Of a stretch of DNA of 64,000 bases, positions 8,880 through 19,634 are shown piece after piece. The notes beneath the pieces were generated by a model. That model had not been told where the DNA came from and did no database searches. It saw nothing but the letters and a program-made list of their open reading frames with translations. The first letter of the stretch is position 1, and each line of letters begins with the position of its first letter. The stretch lies in assembly GCA_029262675.1 (NCBI GenBank), contig JAJCYW010000018.1, positions 124,001-188,000 of the forward strand. Direction: 5' to 3'. Both the position numbers and the translations under genes were made by a program. The stretch comes from Chloroflexota bacterium (GTDB lineage Bacteria; Chloroflexota; Dehalococcoidia; DSTF01; RBG-16-68-14).

Positions 8880-10295
8880 ATGAAGGTCTCAACAGAACAG
8901 GTCCCAGGAAGCCAGATCGCCCTCGAGATCGAGGTCGATGCTGAGCGCGTCGAAAAAGCGAAGACGAGCGCCTACCGCCGGCTGGCATCCAAAGCGAAGA
9001 TACCCGGCTTCCGCCCCGGCAAGGCGCCCCGCGACGTGATCGAGCGCCACTTCGGCGAGCACGCCATCCTCCATGAGGCGATCGACCGGCTGATGCCGCA
9101 GGTCTACAAGGAGGCGCTGGAGCAGGAGAAGATCGAACCGATCGACCAGGCTGGATACGAGCTCGTGACGGAGGAGCCGTTGGTCGCCAAATTCACCGTG
9201 CCCGTGCGGCCCACCGTCGATATCGGCGACTACACTACGCTGCGCGTGCCGCGCGAACCGATCGACGTGCCGCCCGAACGCGTCCAGGAAGGGATAGAGT
9301 CGCTCCAGCACCGCTACGCTACGCTGGAGCCCGTGTCGCGGCCGATCGCGTGGAACGACATCGTCCGGGCGGACGTGGACGCCACCGTAGAGGGCGCGCC
9401 TCTGGTGCACGAGGAGGACGCGGAGTTCCAGATCCTGGAGGAGCGGCCCATTTCTCTGCCGGGTTTCACGGAGGCGCTAATCGGCAAGGAGAAGGGCGCA
9501 TCGTTTGAGGTCGACGTCACGGTGCCAGACGATGCGCCGGACGAGAACATGCGCGGCAAACAGGCGCACTACAAAGTCGCGGTCAAGGAAGTGAAGCTGG
9601 AAGTGCTGCCCGAACTGGACGACGACTTCGCCCGGCTGGCTGGAGAAGGGTTCGAGAGCATGACGGCCCTCCGCGCCCGGGTGGAGGAAGATCTGCGTGA
9701 GGCCGTGGAGCGAGAGGACGACCACCGTTACCGGGACGCGGTCATGGAGCAGCTCGTCGAGCGCGTTCAGCCGGAGTTCCCGCCGATTCTGGCCGAACGC
9801 GAGGCGGATCGGATGCTGCAGGAACAGGCGAGTCAGATGCAGCCCCAGAATGCGCGCGCCGGCGGCCGCGAAGGCCTGGAACGGTTCCTCAAGCAGGTCG
9901 GCAAGACCGAGGACGAGGTGCGAGACGAGCTGCGGCCGATCGCGGAGGCCCGCATCAGCCGATCCCTAGTATTGTCCGCAGTCACGGAAGCCGAACATAT
10001 AGCAGTGACGGACGCCGAGCTTGAGGAGGAGATAGAACGCCTCAGCTCCGGCGCCGGAGAGCAAGCGGAAGAGATCCGCCGCCTTTTCTCCAGCGACGCG
10101 TCGAAGGAGAACCTGCGGCACTCTCAGGTAACGAAACGGACGCTGGAACGGCTGATGGAGATCGCCTCTGGGGAAGACCAAGCCTCGTCAGAATACGAAA
10201 CCTCGTCGGAAGACGAGACCTCATCTGACGAGCCGTCATCTCAGGACGCGGCACCACCAACGGAACCCGAAGAAAGCGTCACACGGAACGGATAG
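8880..10295 (+). CDS. tig: Trigger factor (ribosome-associated chaperone / PPIase)
   Basis: Ribosome-bound chaperone that meets nascent chains. About 471 residues. The N-terminal ribosome-binding domain has the tail motif GFRPGKAPRDVIERHFG, which contacts ribosomal protein L23. The FKBP-like middle domain begins near GDYTTLRVP and contains VRADVDATVEG. The C-terminal arms contain the long helices LDDDFARLAGEGFESM and so on. The last ~30 residues are a Ser/Glu/Asp tail. The ATG at 8880 is chosen because GGAGG (8870-8874) sits five bases upstream and the protein then starts MKVSTEQVPGSQ; the frame is open further upstream without homology. It heads the tig-clpP-clpX cluster found in many bacteria. 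Confidence 0.95.
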   Translation: MKVSTEQVPGSQIALEIEVDAERVEKAKTSAYRRLASKAKIPGFRPGKAPRDVIERHFGEHAILHEAIDRLMPQVYKEALEQEKIEPIDQAGYELVTEEPLVAKFTVPVRPTVDIGDYTTLRVPREPIDVPPERVQEGIESLQHRYATLEPVSRPIAWNDIVRADVDATVEGAPLVHEEDAEFQILEERPISLPGFTEALIGKEKGASFEVDVTVPDDAPDENMRGKQAHYKVAVKEVKLEVLPELDDDFARLAGEGFESMTALRARVEEDLREAVEREDDHRYRDAVMEQLVERVQPEFPPILAEREADRMLQEQASQMQPQNARAGGREGLERFLKQVGKTEDEVRDELRPIAEARISRSLVLSAVTEAEHIAVTDAELEEEIERLSSGAGEQAEEIRRLFSSDASKENLRHSQVTKRTLERLMEIASGEDQASSEYETSSEDETSSDEPSSQDAAPPTEPEESVTRNG

Positions 10296-10352
10296 CCGGA
10301 CGGCTCATATGGCAGGCACGAACACCTGCATGGTTGAAGGAGCACCTTGCCC

Positions 10353-10967
10353 ATGACGAGCACATCACCACTGGACGCGATCATCCCATCGGTGATCGAG
10401 ACGAGCCCGCGCGGCGAGCGCGCGTTCGACATTTTCTCGATGCTCTTGCGAGAACGCATCATCTTCCTCGGCACACCCATCGATGACCAGATCGCGAACC
10501 TCGTGATCGCGCAATTGCTGTTTCTGGACAGGGAGGACCCGGACAAGGACATCCAGATGTACATCCACTCCCCGGGCGGCGTCATCTCCGCCGGCCTGGC
10601 GATCCTCGACACGATGCAGCTCACGCGCGCTGATGTCGCGACGTTCTGCGTCGGCGTCACCGCCAGCATGGCGACGATCCTGCTGTCGGCCGGCACGCCC
10701 GGCAAGCGCTACGCCATGCCACACGCCACGGTCCACATGCACCAGGCGCTGGGCGGCGGACGCGGCCAGGCGGTCGATGTCGAGATCATGGCAAAGGAGC
10801 TGCTGCGTGAGAATGACATCATCCGCGGCATCCTTGTAAAGAACACCGGTCAGAAGGAAGAGCAAATTCGCAAGGACTTTGACCGAGACTTCTTTATGAA
10901 CCCTGAACAGGCGAAGGCCTACGGCATCATCGATGAGATCCTGACGAAGGTGGAGGATGCTGACTAG
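10353..10967 (+). CDS. clpP: ATP-dependent Clp protease proteolytic subunit ClpP
   Basis: Serine peptidase that forms the 14-mer chamber degrading substrates delivered by ClpX or ClpC. It has 204 residues and the catalytic triad is in register: Ser105 (GVTASMAT), His130 (VHMHQALGG) and Asp179 (DFDRDFFM). The residue after the catalytic Ser-Met is Ala rather than the common Gly. ATG 10353 follows GAAGGAG at 10336-10342; a TTG six bases earlier is in frame but less likely. It lies between tig and clpX, as expected. Confidence 0.96.
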   Translation: MTSTSPLDAIIPSVIETSPRGERAFDIFSMLLRERIIFLGTPIDDQIANLVIAQLLFLDREDPDKDIQMYIHSPGGVISAGLAILDTMQLTRADVATFCVGVTASMATILLSAGTPGKRYAMPHATVHMHQALGGGRGQAVDVEIMAKELLRENDIIRGILVKNTGQKEEQIRKDFDRDFFMNPEQAKAYGIIDEILTKVEDAD

Positions 10968-11142
10968 GCGCCGCCAGTCGCGCCGAGCGCGACCGGCGCC
11001 CGGCAAGACCCCCGCAAGGCGGGATTCTTGCAGCGGAGGCGAATAGCACAACGCGCGAAACTTGCGGACGCGACGAACGTTATAGAGGGTAGGACGCCCT
11101 GGTCTTGATGAGGAGCCAACACGTGAGCATGAGGGGGAACGT
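10968..11142 (+). other. clpP-clpX intergenic region with two hairpins
   Basis: Directly after the clpP stop lies a long GC-rich inverted repeat: GGCGCC, inner stem GTCGCG/CGCGAC, GGCGCC (about 10967-11001). It is followed by CCCGC-AAG-GCGGG. Neither has a T-tract, so at most they attenuate read-through into clpX. A weak -10 (TATAGA, 11081-11086) lies 57 bases before the clpX ATG. Confidence 0.35.
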
Positions 11143-12483
<1,341 letters not shown>

Positions 12484-12511
12484 CCCGTTCGCAAGTCTTT
12501 AGAAACAACGC

Positions 12512-12543
12512 AGAGCCGGGCAGTTATCGCCCGGCTCTTTGTT
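12512..12543 (+). terminator. Rho-independent terminator after clpX
   Basis: AGAGCCGGGC (12512-12521), loop AGTTATC, GCCCGGCTCT (12529-12538), then TTTGTT. It ends the tig-clpP-clpX transcript and may also stop the convergent gene that ends at 12560. Confidence 0.88.
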
Positions 12544-12559
12544 CATATGGAAGCGAACT

Positions 12560-15500
12560 TCACTGGCAATTGACAGTGAGCGAAGAAGCCAGCGGTGCCG
12601 GATTGCCGGGCGGCAAATAGAAGTAGGTGCCTGATTCGCGGACAAATGGCACGAAGGGGAGAAGCTGCACCGCTGTGCTGCTGCTCGTCAGTGAGCACGT
12701 AAGCGATATCTCGACTAGTGTCCCCGCATACGTGCTAGCGGGAAGCGGCGGGATGAGACCCGTCAAGCAACCGTGCACCACGGACGGCGGGGTCAGCTCA
12801 GCGCGCACAGCCGTGAGGCTCTCGCAGTCCGGCCACACGACTTCGTCCGCCGCTGCGACCGCCGGCTTGTACACGAGATCGCTTCCGTAATCGATGAACG
12901 TCTGTGCCCCAACATATCCGATGGAGGGCACAACTGGGGCAACAACTGCCAGTGTGAACTTGCCGCCCAAAGGCACGGTGCACTTCGTAGGACTGACGGC
13001 ATCGTCGCAATTCCCTCCTGGAACGTTGAGCAGCATTTCCGGCGGTGGGCACCCCTCAGGTCCACAGGGCGTTGGTGTGATCGTCGGTGTTGGCGTATCA
13101 ACCGGCGTGTTGGTGACCGCTGGCGTGTTCGTCACTGTCGACGTGTTCGTAGGCTGAGTATTCGTCGGCGTAGGTGTCACCGTGCTCGTCGCAGTTGCCG
13201 TGTTCGTATTGGTTACCGTCGGCGTAGGCGTTACCGTCGGCGTCGGTGTCACCGTGGGCGTTAGCGTCACCGTCGGGGTGCTTGTCGGCGTAAACGTGGG
13301 CGTGACCGTCGGTGTATTGGTCGGCGTGTTCGTCGGCGTCGCCGTTGGCGTGGCGAACCCCGGGTTCGTCGGCCCCTGCGGCGGATGGGGGTCGGCGCAG
13401 GTGCTGCCGAAGCGGCCAAAGACGAACTGTAGGTCGTTGATGTCGATGTCTACGTCCTGCTGGGTCCCGGACGGCTCCAGATTCAGGAAGTCATTGTAGA
13501 TCAGGCTGCCTTTCTCCACGCCCCAGCGGAACGAGATCGCCTGCGCGTCGATGGCGTCGACCGAGCAGTCTGGCTCCACGTCACCCTCCAGGTAGCGGAA
13601 CGTTATCTTCGCGTCGTCGCAGGCATAGATTGGTATGGCGTGGCCCTGCTCATCGCCCAGGTCGCAGTTGACGTTGCTGAGTTGGACGACGTTGCCGTTG
13701 TCCTGGTTCGGTTTCATCTGCGAGTAGAGCTCCGGCTGCGGGTAGACGTCGATTTGGGCCAGCACGTCGAGCTCGTCGATGGCCAGCCCCTTACCTACAG
13801 TGACGCAGCCGATGCGGGCGACGCCCTCTAGTTGCGGCATGGCCGGCCCGTCCTGGGTGATGCAGATGGCTCCGGCGGCCGACCAGGCCGCGCCCTCGTT
13901 GATGTCCACGCAGACCTTCGTGTGGTCGTAGAAGACTTCGAACTCAAACGCGGCGACCTGCTGGTGGTTGCTCGGAGCTTTGGGATCCGGCGACGTGATC
14001 GCCTGGCTGAGCCGCTCCGTCAACGTGCCGATGTCCGTGCCGGAGAGGCAATCCACGGGCGGGATCTTGGCACCCTGCCGCGTCAGCCAGACGTTCTGCA
14101 GCGCCGGGCTCTTCTGCATGCGGGGGAAGGGCAGCGTGGGCGTGGCCGTCGGGGTCGGCGTTGGCGCGACGCAGTTGATGGTGAGATCACTAAGGTTCGG
14201 CACGATAACGACGCCGCCCGCGTCTGCGAACGCCGATCCACTGGTCCTGGCGATGGGGTGATTGAAGGGCAAGAGCCTCACTACGGTGCTGCTGGAACCA
14301 CTTGAGCAGGCGAGTGAAAGCTCCACAACGTTGCCAACATGATTGCTGATCGGCAGTGGTGGAAGCGCCCCGCTAAGGCAGCCATGATTGACGTATTCGC
14401 CGGATGGAGTTTGTGCTCGAACGGCGAACGTGTCATCGCAATCCGGCCAAACGATCTCGTCCGTCGCGGACGGCGCGATGTTGTTGACAAGGTCGTAACC
14501 GTAATGGATAAAGCTCTGCACGCCAACATAACCTTGTGGCGGAGCCGCCACGATGTTTACTACAAGCGTGAACTTCTCGCCGACGGGAACGTCGCACTTG
14601 GTCGGCCTGCTCGCATTATCGCATGCTCCGCCCGGCACGTTCAGGATCATCTCTGGCTTTGGACAGCTCCCACCCGGGCAAGGCGTGGGAGTAAACGTCG
14701 GCGTGGATGTTGGTGTTGGCGTGCCGCAGCCGATGGCCACAGGTACTTTCCCCGGCGGGCACGACGTAGGCGTGAGAGTCGGAGTGGAGGTCGGTGACGG
14801 AGTACCCTTCGAGTCGAGGTTTAGGACTAGGTTTCCTGTTCTGCCTGCGAAGCCGCCAACCTGGAAGTAGTACGTCACGCCAGCGCCGGCCGAGAACGAT
14901 AGCGCTGAGAGCGTGCCGGGCCCGCTATCGTCGTCGCAGGCCACAACGCTGAGTGTGTTCAGCGCGGCGCCCGTGTACAGCGCCAGGGCAGTGTCGAAGT
15001 TGCTGCCGGAGGTGCCCGCGTGGATGACAACATTACTCGTCGGCGTGAACGAATACCAGACCGTACTGCCTATGCCGGCGCAAGGTTGTGGCTCGCCGGT
15101 CTCCAGAGTCGCCCCCTGTGTCCCGCCCTTGTTGGAGAAGGGAAGCGGCTCCGGCACGACGACAGCCCCACCGAAGTCATCATTCCCCTTGGCAGGAGGG
15201 GGCGATGTAGGGGTGACCGTTGGTGTCGTCGTTGGCGTTCCGCAGCCGATAGGCGCCGGCACTTTGCCCGGCGGGCAGGGCGTCGGCGTTAGCGTGGGCG
15301 TGGGCGTCGGCGTGACCGTCGGCGTCCACGTCGGCGTAACCGTGGGTGGTGCCGACGACGTAAAGCGGACGTTGTCCACACCGGCGTTGAAGAAGCCCTG
15401 GTTGTCGACCTCGGAGAATCTGAGGCAGAGCTTCTGGCCAAGGAAGGCACTGACGTTCGCCGTCACCGTGGCGTAGCCTGATACCGGCGGATCGCCCTGA

Positions 15501-16585
15501 TTAGTTTGATAGGCGTTGAGCAGCACGTCTCCGCCGGCGAGCGTAAACGGATCGGCGGCCATACCAGCCTGAGTGACGAGATCTGCTCGAAGTTGCTGAT
15601 TCTGCGGGCCTGCATGCGCAAGCGTGTTTGGCGTGTAAAACACACCTGCGTGATTGTTGATGTAGAACTCGAAACTAAGATAGTCCAGCGGAACGGTCAG
15701 GCAGCGAAAGAGGATGTGCGACCCGGGCCCCGATTGATTTGTCATTGCAGCCTGCTGGTCTCTCGGGATCGGAACGGAGTCGCTGATACCAGAGCACTGT
15801 CCCTGCGGCGTGAACGCGCCAGCCTGAATGCACCAACTGCCAGATCCGAGGTTCACCACCGTCCAGCACGGGATGGCGTTCGTATCAACAAGACCTAGCT
15901 CAAATCCATCGTTGCCACCCACCGGGCAGGGCAATGGTGTGGGTGTGGGCGTGAGTGTAGGCGTGTTGGTCGAAGTCGGTGTGTTGCTCGGAGTAGGCGT
16001 GACCGTGGGCGTCGGTGTGTTGGTCGAAGTCGGGCACCCAGCCGGTGGACAGGGAGTCGGAGTGGGGATGGGACCTGCTGTATCGACACGGATGTAGGCG
16101 GCCCCACTGCCGAACGGATTAACGATAGTCTGAATCGTGATCGCGTGAGAGCCCGCCGTCAAGAAGAACGATCCGCTGCTGTAGGTGGTGTCGGCGAACG
16201 CCGCGTCTGGTCCAACCGAATCGCAGGCGCCCGCGGGTACAGTCGTGGTGTCACCGATGCCTACGCCGTAGTCGTAGACCCTGAACACGTCACCGCGACA
16301 GAAATCATCCGTAACGCGCAAGAGAACGGGCCCGGTGGCCGTGAACGTAAACGGCCCTTGGTCGTCGAACGGCTGGCCCGAGCCCGACCAGGAGAACCGG
16401 GCCCACCCCGAGTCAACGGGCAAGGGCGGGTCGTCAAGCGCGGGGCCGACTGCGCCGTTGTACCCAGTGTCTGCCTGAGCACTATTCCAGGACGCGGAAG
16501 ACCAGATGCCGGCAGCGACGAACGCCAAGATCGCGATCGTCGTTATGACGACTACAGAATTTCGTCCCGCCAGTGCAGAACGCAC
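12560..16585 (-). CDS. Giant modular surface protein: cohesin-like modules, PPC-like domain, dockerin-like motif, Thr-Pro linkers
   Basis: About 1341 residues. Residues ~10-33 form a signal/anchor helix. Modules then alternate with Thr-Pro-Thr linkers: a CUB-like beta region; a beta-sandwich with paired cysteines; a PPC-like domain near 465-590 ([29 protein letters not shown]); a cohesin-like module near 638-805; a Ca-binding dockerin-like pair near 1002-1062 ([30 protein letters not shown]); a ~90-residue Thr-Pro-Val repeat; and a second cohesin-like module near 1180-1341 that ends the protein. Start: a TTG at 16612 is in frame, but AGAGGGGAG at 16603-16595 points to the GTG at 16585. It has its own promoter with perfect TTGACA. 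Probably an exported surface protein; function unknown. Confidence 0.8.
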   Translation of the reverse strand: MRSALAGRNSVVVITTIAILAFVAAGIWSSASWNSAQADTGYNGAVGPALDDPPLPVDSGWARFSWSGSGQPFDDQGPFTFTATGPVLLRVTDDFCRGDVFRVYDYGVGIGDTTTVPAGACDSVGPDAAFADTTYSSGSFFLTAGSHAITIQTIVNPFGSGAAYIRVDTAGPIPTPTPCPPAGCPTSTNTPTPTVTPTPSNTPTSTNTPTLTPTPTPLPCPVGGNDGFELGLVDTNAIPCWTVVNLGSGSWCIQAGAFTPQGQCSGISDSVPIPRDQQAAMTNQSGPGSHILFRCLTVPLDYLSFEFYINNHAGVFYTPNTLAHAGPQNQQLRADLVTQAGMAADPFTLAGGDVLLNAYQTNQGDPPVSGYATVTANVSAFLGQKLCLRFSEVDNQGFFNAGVDNVRFTSSAPPTVTPTWTPTVTPTPTPTLTPTPCPPGKVPAPIGCGTPTTTPTVTPTSPPPAKGNDDFGGAVVVPEPLPFSNKGGTQGATLETGEPQPCAGIGSTVWYSFTPTSNVVIHAGTSGSNFDTALALYTGAALNTLSVVACDDDSGPGTLSALSFSAGAGVTYYFQVGGFAGRTGNLVLNLDSKGTPSPTSTPTLTPTSCPPGKVPVAIGCGTPTPTSTPTFTPTPCPGGSCPKPEMILNVPGGACDNASRPTKCDVPVGEKFTLVVNIVAAPPQGYVGVQSFIHYGYDLVNNIAPSATDEIVWPDCDDTFAVRAQTPSGEYVNHGCLSGALPPLPISNHVGNVVELSLACSSGSSSTVVRLLPFNHPIARTSGSAFADAGGVVIVPNLSDLTINCVAPTPTPTATPTLPFPRMQKSPALQNVWLTRQGAKIPPVDCLSGTDIGTLTERLSQAITSPDPKAPSNHQQVAAFEFEVFYDHTKVCVDINEGAAWSAAGAICITQDGPAMPQLEGVARIGCVTVGKGLAIDELDVLAQIDVYPQPELYSQMKPNQDNGNVVQLSNVNCDLGDEQGHAIPIYACDDAKITFRYLEGDVEPDCSVDAIDAQAISFRWGVEKGSLIYNDFLNLEPSGTQQDVDIDINDLQFVFGRFGSTCADPHPPQGPTNPGFATPTATPTNTPTNTPTVTPTFTPTSTPTVTLTPTVTPTPTVTPTPTVTNTNTATATSTVTPTPTNTQPTNTSTVTNTPAVTNTPVDTPTPTITPTPCGPEGCPPPEMLLNVPGGNCDDAVSPTKCTVPLGGKFTLAVVAPVVPSIGYVGAQTFIDYGSDLVYKPAVAAADEVVWPDCESLTAVRAELTPPSVVHGCLTGLIPPLPASTYAGTLVEISLTCSLTSSSTAVQLLPFVPFVRESGTYFYLPPGNPAPLASSLTVNCQ

Positions 16586-16669
16586 AGCACGCAACTCCCC
16601 TCTGGCCGCCAAGCCGATGCGGGGATTCGAAACTAAGACCTTAGCTTCAGGCGACCACCAGTCACCGCT

Positions 16670-16697
16670 ATTGTACTGCGGGTTCAGCGCTTGTCAA
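16670..16697 (-). promoter_or_regulatory. Strong sigma70-type promoter for the giant surface protein
   Basis: Read on the minus strand: TTGACA (16697-16692), 16-base spacer, TACAAT (16675-16670). The leader to the GTG at 16585 would be about 78 bases. This is one of the two best consensus promoters in the window. Confidence 0.7.
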
Positions 16698-17307
16698 GCG
16701 GCCGCGCAGGCGCGACGACCCTCACCCCCAAGCCCGCGTACCGCCAGCCCGGGCAGCGGGACTGTCCGGGCCGCTCTCCCTCAGGGAGAGGGGCTGGGGG
16801 AGAGGCCCAGTACCATTCCCTGCCACCTACCCGTTTCACATATCTCCCGCTAGGCGTAACCTGGCTCCCCAATCTCATCGTGTGCAGAACAGGAGGCCCG
16901 TTCATGCCTAGATGCGGTCGCCGGCCCGCCGCAGGAGGGCCGTCCCGGCGCGGGCGCGGCCCCGCGCCAAAGGCGCGTCCGCAGGCGCGCCCCGAGGCGC
17001 GTCCGCAGACGCGGCCCAACGCCTATGCCCGCCTTCCCACGCCTTGCCCTGAGCAAAGCCCAAAAGTCCCGTCCCGAGAGCGGACAATCAAAACTATTCA
17101 GACCAAACAGACTCGTTCCGGCGGCCAATTTTCAGAAACTATCAAACCCCGCAAAGATGGAATGCAAGGCGAAACGACATGCTACTACTGGCTGACTCCC
17201 GTAAAGTTCCACCCCACGCTCTTGAGCGGCGGCCCTGTAGCGGTGGCCTTGCGGTGATGGTAGGATGGTGCCGCCGTAGAGCCACCCGTCGCGCAAGGAC
17301 AAACCTA
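16698..17307 (+). other. Long intergenic region with REP-like palindromes and Arg/Pro-type GC repeats; no convincing gene
   Basis: Contains CTCTCCC-TCA-GGGAGAG (16774-16790) followed by GGGGCTGGGGGAGAG, the style of dispersed intergenic palindrome common in high-GC genomes. A second inverted repeat (CCCGG ... CCGGG, ~16748-16770) lies beside it. From about 16910 to 17030 there are short imperfect repeats of GGCGCGTCCGCAG that would read as Arg/Pro if translated. The plus frame open from 16691 to 17257 crosses all of this, has no homology signature and is not accepted as a gene. A weak extended -10 (TGG TAGGAT, 17258-17266) may serve the radical SAM gene. Confidence 0.5.
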
Positions 17308-18597
17308 GTGCCAGATATAACAGCCACAGCCACACCGTTCGTCGTCATGGCCAAGCCGCTGGGCCCCATCTGCAACCTCAACTGCGGTTACTGCTACTAT
17401 CTCGGCAAGACGAGCCTCTTCCCCCCCGGCGCGCGCTTCCGAATGGCTGATGACGTGCTCGAAGCCTATGTCCGCTCGTTCATCGAGTCGAGCCCAGGCC
17501 CGACCGTCCATTTCGTCTGGCACGGCGGCGAGCCGACTTTGGCCGGTCTGGACTTCTACCGCCGCGTGATCGGCCTTCAGGAGCGTTACCTTCCGCTGGA
17601 ATGGACGTGCATCAACAGCCTGCAGACCAACGGCGTGCTGCTCGACGACGAGTGGTGCGCCTTCCTGGCCGAGCACCGGTTCCACGTCGGCATCAGCATC
17701 GACGGCCCCGAACGACTGCACGACGCCTGCCGGGTCGATAACGCCGGACGCCCAACGCATCGGCAAGTCACGCGGGCGCTGCGGCTCCTGCAGCGCCGCG
17801 GCATCAACCCGGATGTCCTCTGCACCTTGACCGCCGTGACCGCCCCCCACCCAGTGGAGGTGTACCGCTTCTTCCTCGACCACGGCGTGAGCTGGCTGCA
17901 ATTCCTCCCGGTCGTACAGCGAACGCCGGATGGCGGCGTGTCAGACTTGTCGGTGACGCCCGAGGCGATGGGCGCCTTCCTCTGTACCGTGTTCGACGAG
18001 TGGATCCGCCACGACGTGGGCCGGATCGTAGTGCAAACCTTTGCGGAATGCTTGAGCGTGTGGATGGGTAAGCCGGCCAACCTGTGCATCATGGCGGAAA
18101 CCTGCGGACGGGCGCTCGCCATCGAGCACGACGGGAGCGTCTACTCCTGCGACCACTTTGTCGACCCCGAGCACCGAATTGGCGACGTCCAGACCCAGCC
18201 GCTCGCCGCGCTCGCCGACGCCCCCGAACAGATCGCCTTCGGATTGGCCAAGCGCAACGGACTGCCGGGCTGCTGTCAGGAATGTCCCGTCCTGTTCGCC
18301 TGCAACGGCGGGTGCCCCAAGGACCGCTTTGCTTCCGCCCCGAACGGCCGAGAAGGCCTCAACTACTTATGCGACGGCTACCGCCAGTTCTACGAGCACA
18401 TTGCGCCGAACATGAAAAAGCTGGCGGACCTAGCCCGCCGCCGGGAGCCGGTGTCCGCGATCATGACCGAACTCAAGCTGAAGGAGGCCGCCGACGAAGA
18501 GCCATGGCGTACGGCCTCCCGCAACGACCCGTGTCCGTGTGGGAGCGGCCGGAAATACAAACGCTGCTGTCTGCCGGCGTATCGTCCCCGCCCCTGA
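17308..18597 (+). CDS. Radical SAM/SPASM protein, anaerobic sulfatase-maturating enzyme-like, with C-terminal SEC-C motif
   Basis: About 429 residues. Near residue 25 the radical SAM cluster motif CNLNCGYCYY is followed by the anSME-type HGGEPTLAGLDFYRRV. SPASM-type cysteines for auxiliary clusters lie in the C-terminal third (CxxA-ETC-GRA, YSCDHFVDPEHRIGD, CQECPVLFACNGGCPKDRF). The last 25 residues are a SEC-C zinc motif (DPCPCGSGRKYKRCC), not usual in anSME. Family members oxidise Ser/Cys of sulfatases to formylglycine or modify other peptides. No sulfatase is in the window. The frame is open from 17179, but AAGGA (17295-17299) and the start of homology favour GTG 17308. Confidence 0.85.
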   Translation: MPDITATATPFVVMAKPLGPICNLNCGYCYYLGKTSLFPPGARFRMADDVLEAYVRSFIESSPGPTVHFVWHGGEPTLAGLDFYRRVIGLQERYLPLEWTCINSLQTNGVLLDDEWCAFLAEHRFHVGISIDGPERLHDACRVDNAGRPTHRQVTRALRLLQRRGINPDVLCTLTAVTAPHPVEVYRFFLDHGVSWLQFLPVVQRTPDGGVSDLSVTPEAMGAFLCTVFDEWIRHDVGRIVVQTFAECLSVWMGKPANLCIMAETCGRALAIEHDGSVYSCDHFVDPEHRIGDVQTQPLAALADAPEQIAFGLAKRNGLPGCCQECPVLFACNGGCPKDRFASAPNGREGLNYLCDGYRQFYEHIAPNMKKLADLARRREPVSAIMTELKLKEAADEEPWRTASRNDPCPCGSGRKYKRCCLPAYRPRP

Positions 18598-18743
18598 CGC
18601 CTCTGATGTGCGGCCGAATTGGCGCGAGGACGTTTCTCGGGACGCTTACGACGAATGAGACCACCGCCGACGCGGAACCGCGAATTGCAGCGTGATGCCA
18701 CGATTCATGCGGCCAACGCGGGTGAAACTAGGAAGGCGGAGAG

Positions 18744-19595
18744 CTAGGCCGCTTCGGAGGTCCGACCCTTGTACCAGACGTAGCCGGCGCCGGCGCCGAT
18801 CAAGCCGACGATGACGATCACGGCGATGATCGCGCCGAGCAGCAGCGTCGATGTGCCGCCACCGCCCGAGAGGAGCACCGTAACCGCCTCGCCCCGCGTG
18901 TGCGAGATCAGCTGCGGCGAGAGGACGTCCGGGTCGCACGGCGGCGCGGCATTGTCGGAGATCAGTTCGGAGCTTGAGAGTGAGAGCGTCGTCATGTCGC
19001 CGCCCTTCGACTTGAACGTCATGCGACCGATCACGCCGGATCCACTGACGCCCACCGCTCCGCCCAGACAGACAGGCGGCGACGGGCTGGCGCACAAGGC
19101 GAGCACTTTGCCCGGATCCGTTACGCGAATGACGGGCCCTGCGCAGAGGACACCTCGATCACCCGTCGCCAGCAGCTCGCCGAGCTCTCCTTCAATCTGC
19201 GTATCTCCCGAGATCGGGTCGAGCTGGTCGGCGGGCTGCCCGTCGCCAGGTTCAGCGGTGGAGGCGTCTTGGTCATCGGCGCGCACCGGTTCGACGCGCT
19301 CTGGATCGTACTCCAGTTTGAAGCTGACGCTGCCCAGACGCTCCGCGTCATCGACGACGACGCGCACTTCAAACTCGTCGCCTTTCGACACCGGCTGTAC
19401 CGCTTCGTCGACTTCGATCCGCACAGTCGCGTCTCCCGGAATCGATGGCCGTGGCGTAGGCGTCGGCTCGACACCCTCTTGGGCGTTCGCGGCAGGGACC
19501 ATGATCAGAGCGGCGACAGCGAAGCCGGCCAGCAGTATCGCCAGCCGACGTACGTGGGAGACCCCGGTTAGATTCGTGCGCACAATAGATCTCAT
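18744..19595 (-). CDS. Membrane-anchored cohesin-domain protein
   Basis: About 283 residues. A Sec signal peptide (RRLAILLAGFAVAALIMVPAA region, cleavage likely after ANA) is followed by a short Thr-Pro-rich linker and one cohesin-like beta-sandwich (about residues 45-240): VSKGDEFEVRVVVDD, the diagnostic FKLEYDPERVEPV, GVIGRMTFKSK, then TTLSLSSSELI. A Gly/Ser linker, a C-terminal TM helix and KGRTSEAA form the anchor. This is the layout of a surface-anchored cohesin carrier. The ATG at 19595 is chosen over an in-frame TTG at 19619 because a promoter overlaps the latter. A dockerin-bearing protein is encoded 8 kb away. Confidence 0.75.
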   Translation of the reverse strand: MRSIVRTNLTGVSHVRRLAILLAGFAVAALIMVPAANAQEGVEPTPTPRPSIPGDATVRIEVDEAVQPVSKGDEFEVRVVVDDAERLGSVSFKLEYDPERVEPVRADDQDASTAEPGDGQPADQLDPISGDTQIEGELGELLATGDRGVLCAGPVIRVTDPGKVLALCASPSPPVCLGGAVGVSGSGVIGRMTFKSKGGDMTTLSLSSSELISDNAAPPCDPDVLSPQLISHTRGEAVTVLLSGGGGTSTLLLGAIIAVIVIVGLIGAGAGYVWYKGRTSEAA

Positions 19596-19605
19596 TCGAG
19601 TTTCA

Positions 19606-19634
19606 AGTATACAACGCAAGACGCCTTGTGTCTC
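19606..19634 (-). promoter_or_regulatory. Promoter for the cohesin-domain gene, at the end of the ketosynthase gene
   Basis: Minus strand: GAGACA (19634-19629), 17-base spacer, TATACT (19611-19606). Only ten bases separate the -10 from the ATG at 19595, so the transcript would have an almost absent leader. Confidence 0.5.

Noticed and set aside
13065..13345. CRISPR-like or satellite-like repeat array
   Set aside because: The short GT/GC-rich repeats are in frame and encode a Thr-Pro-Val linker; there are no unique spacers.
16691..17257. 188-codon plus-strand ORF
   Set aside because: Crosses REP-like palindromes and low-complexity Arg/Pro codons and shows no domain or start signal.
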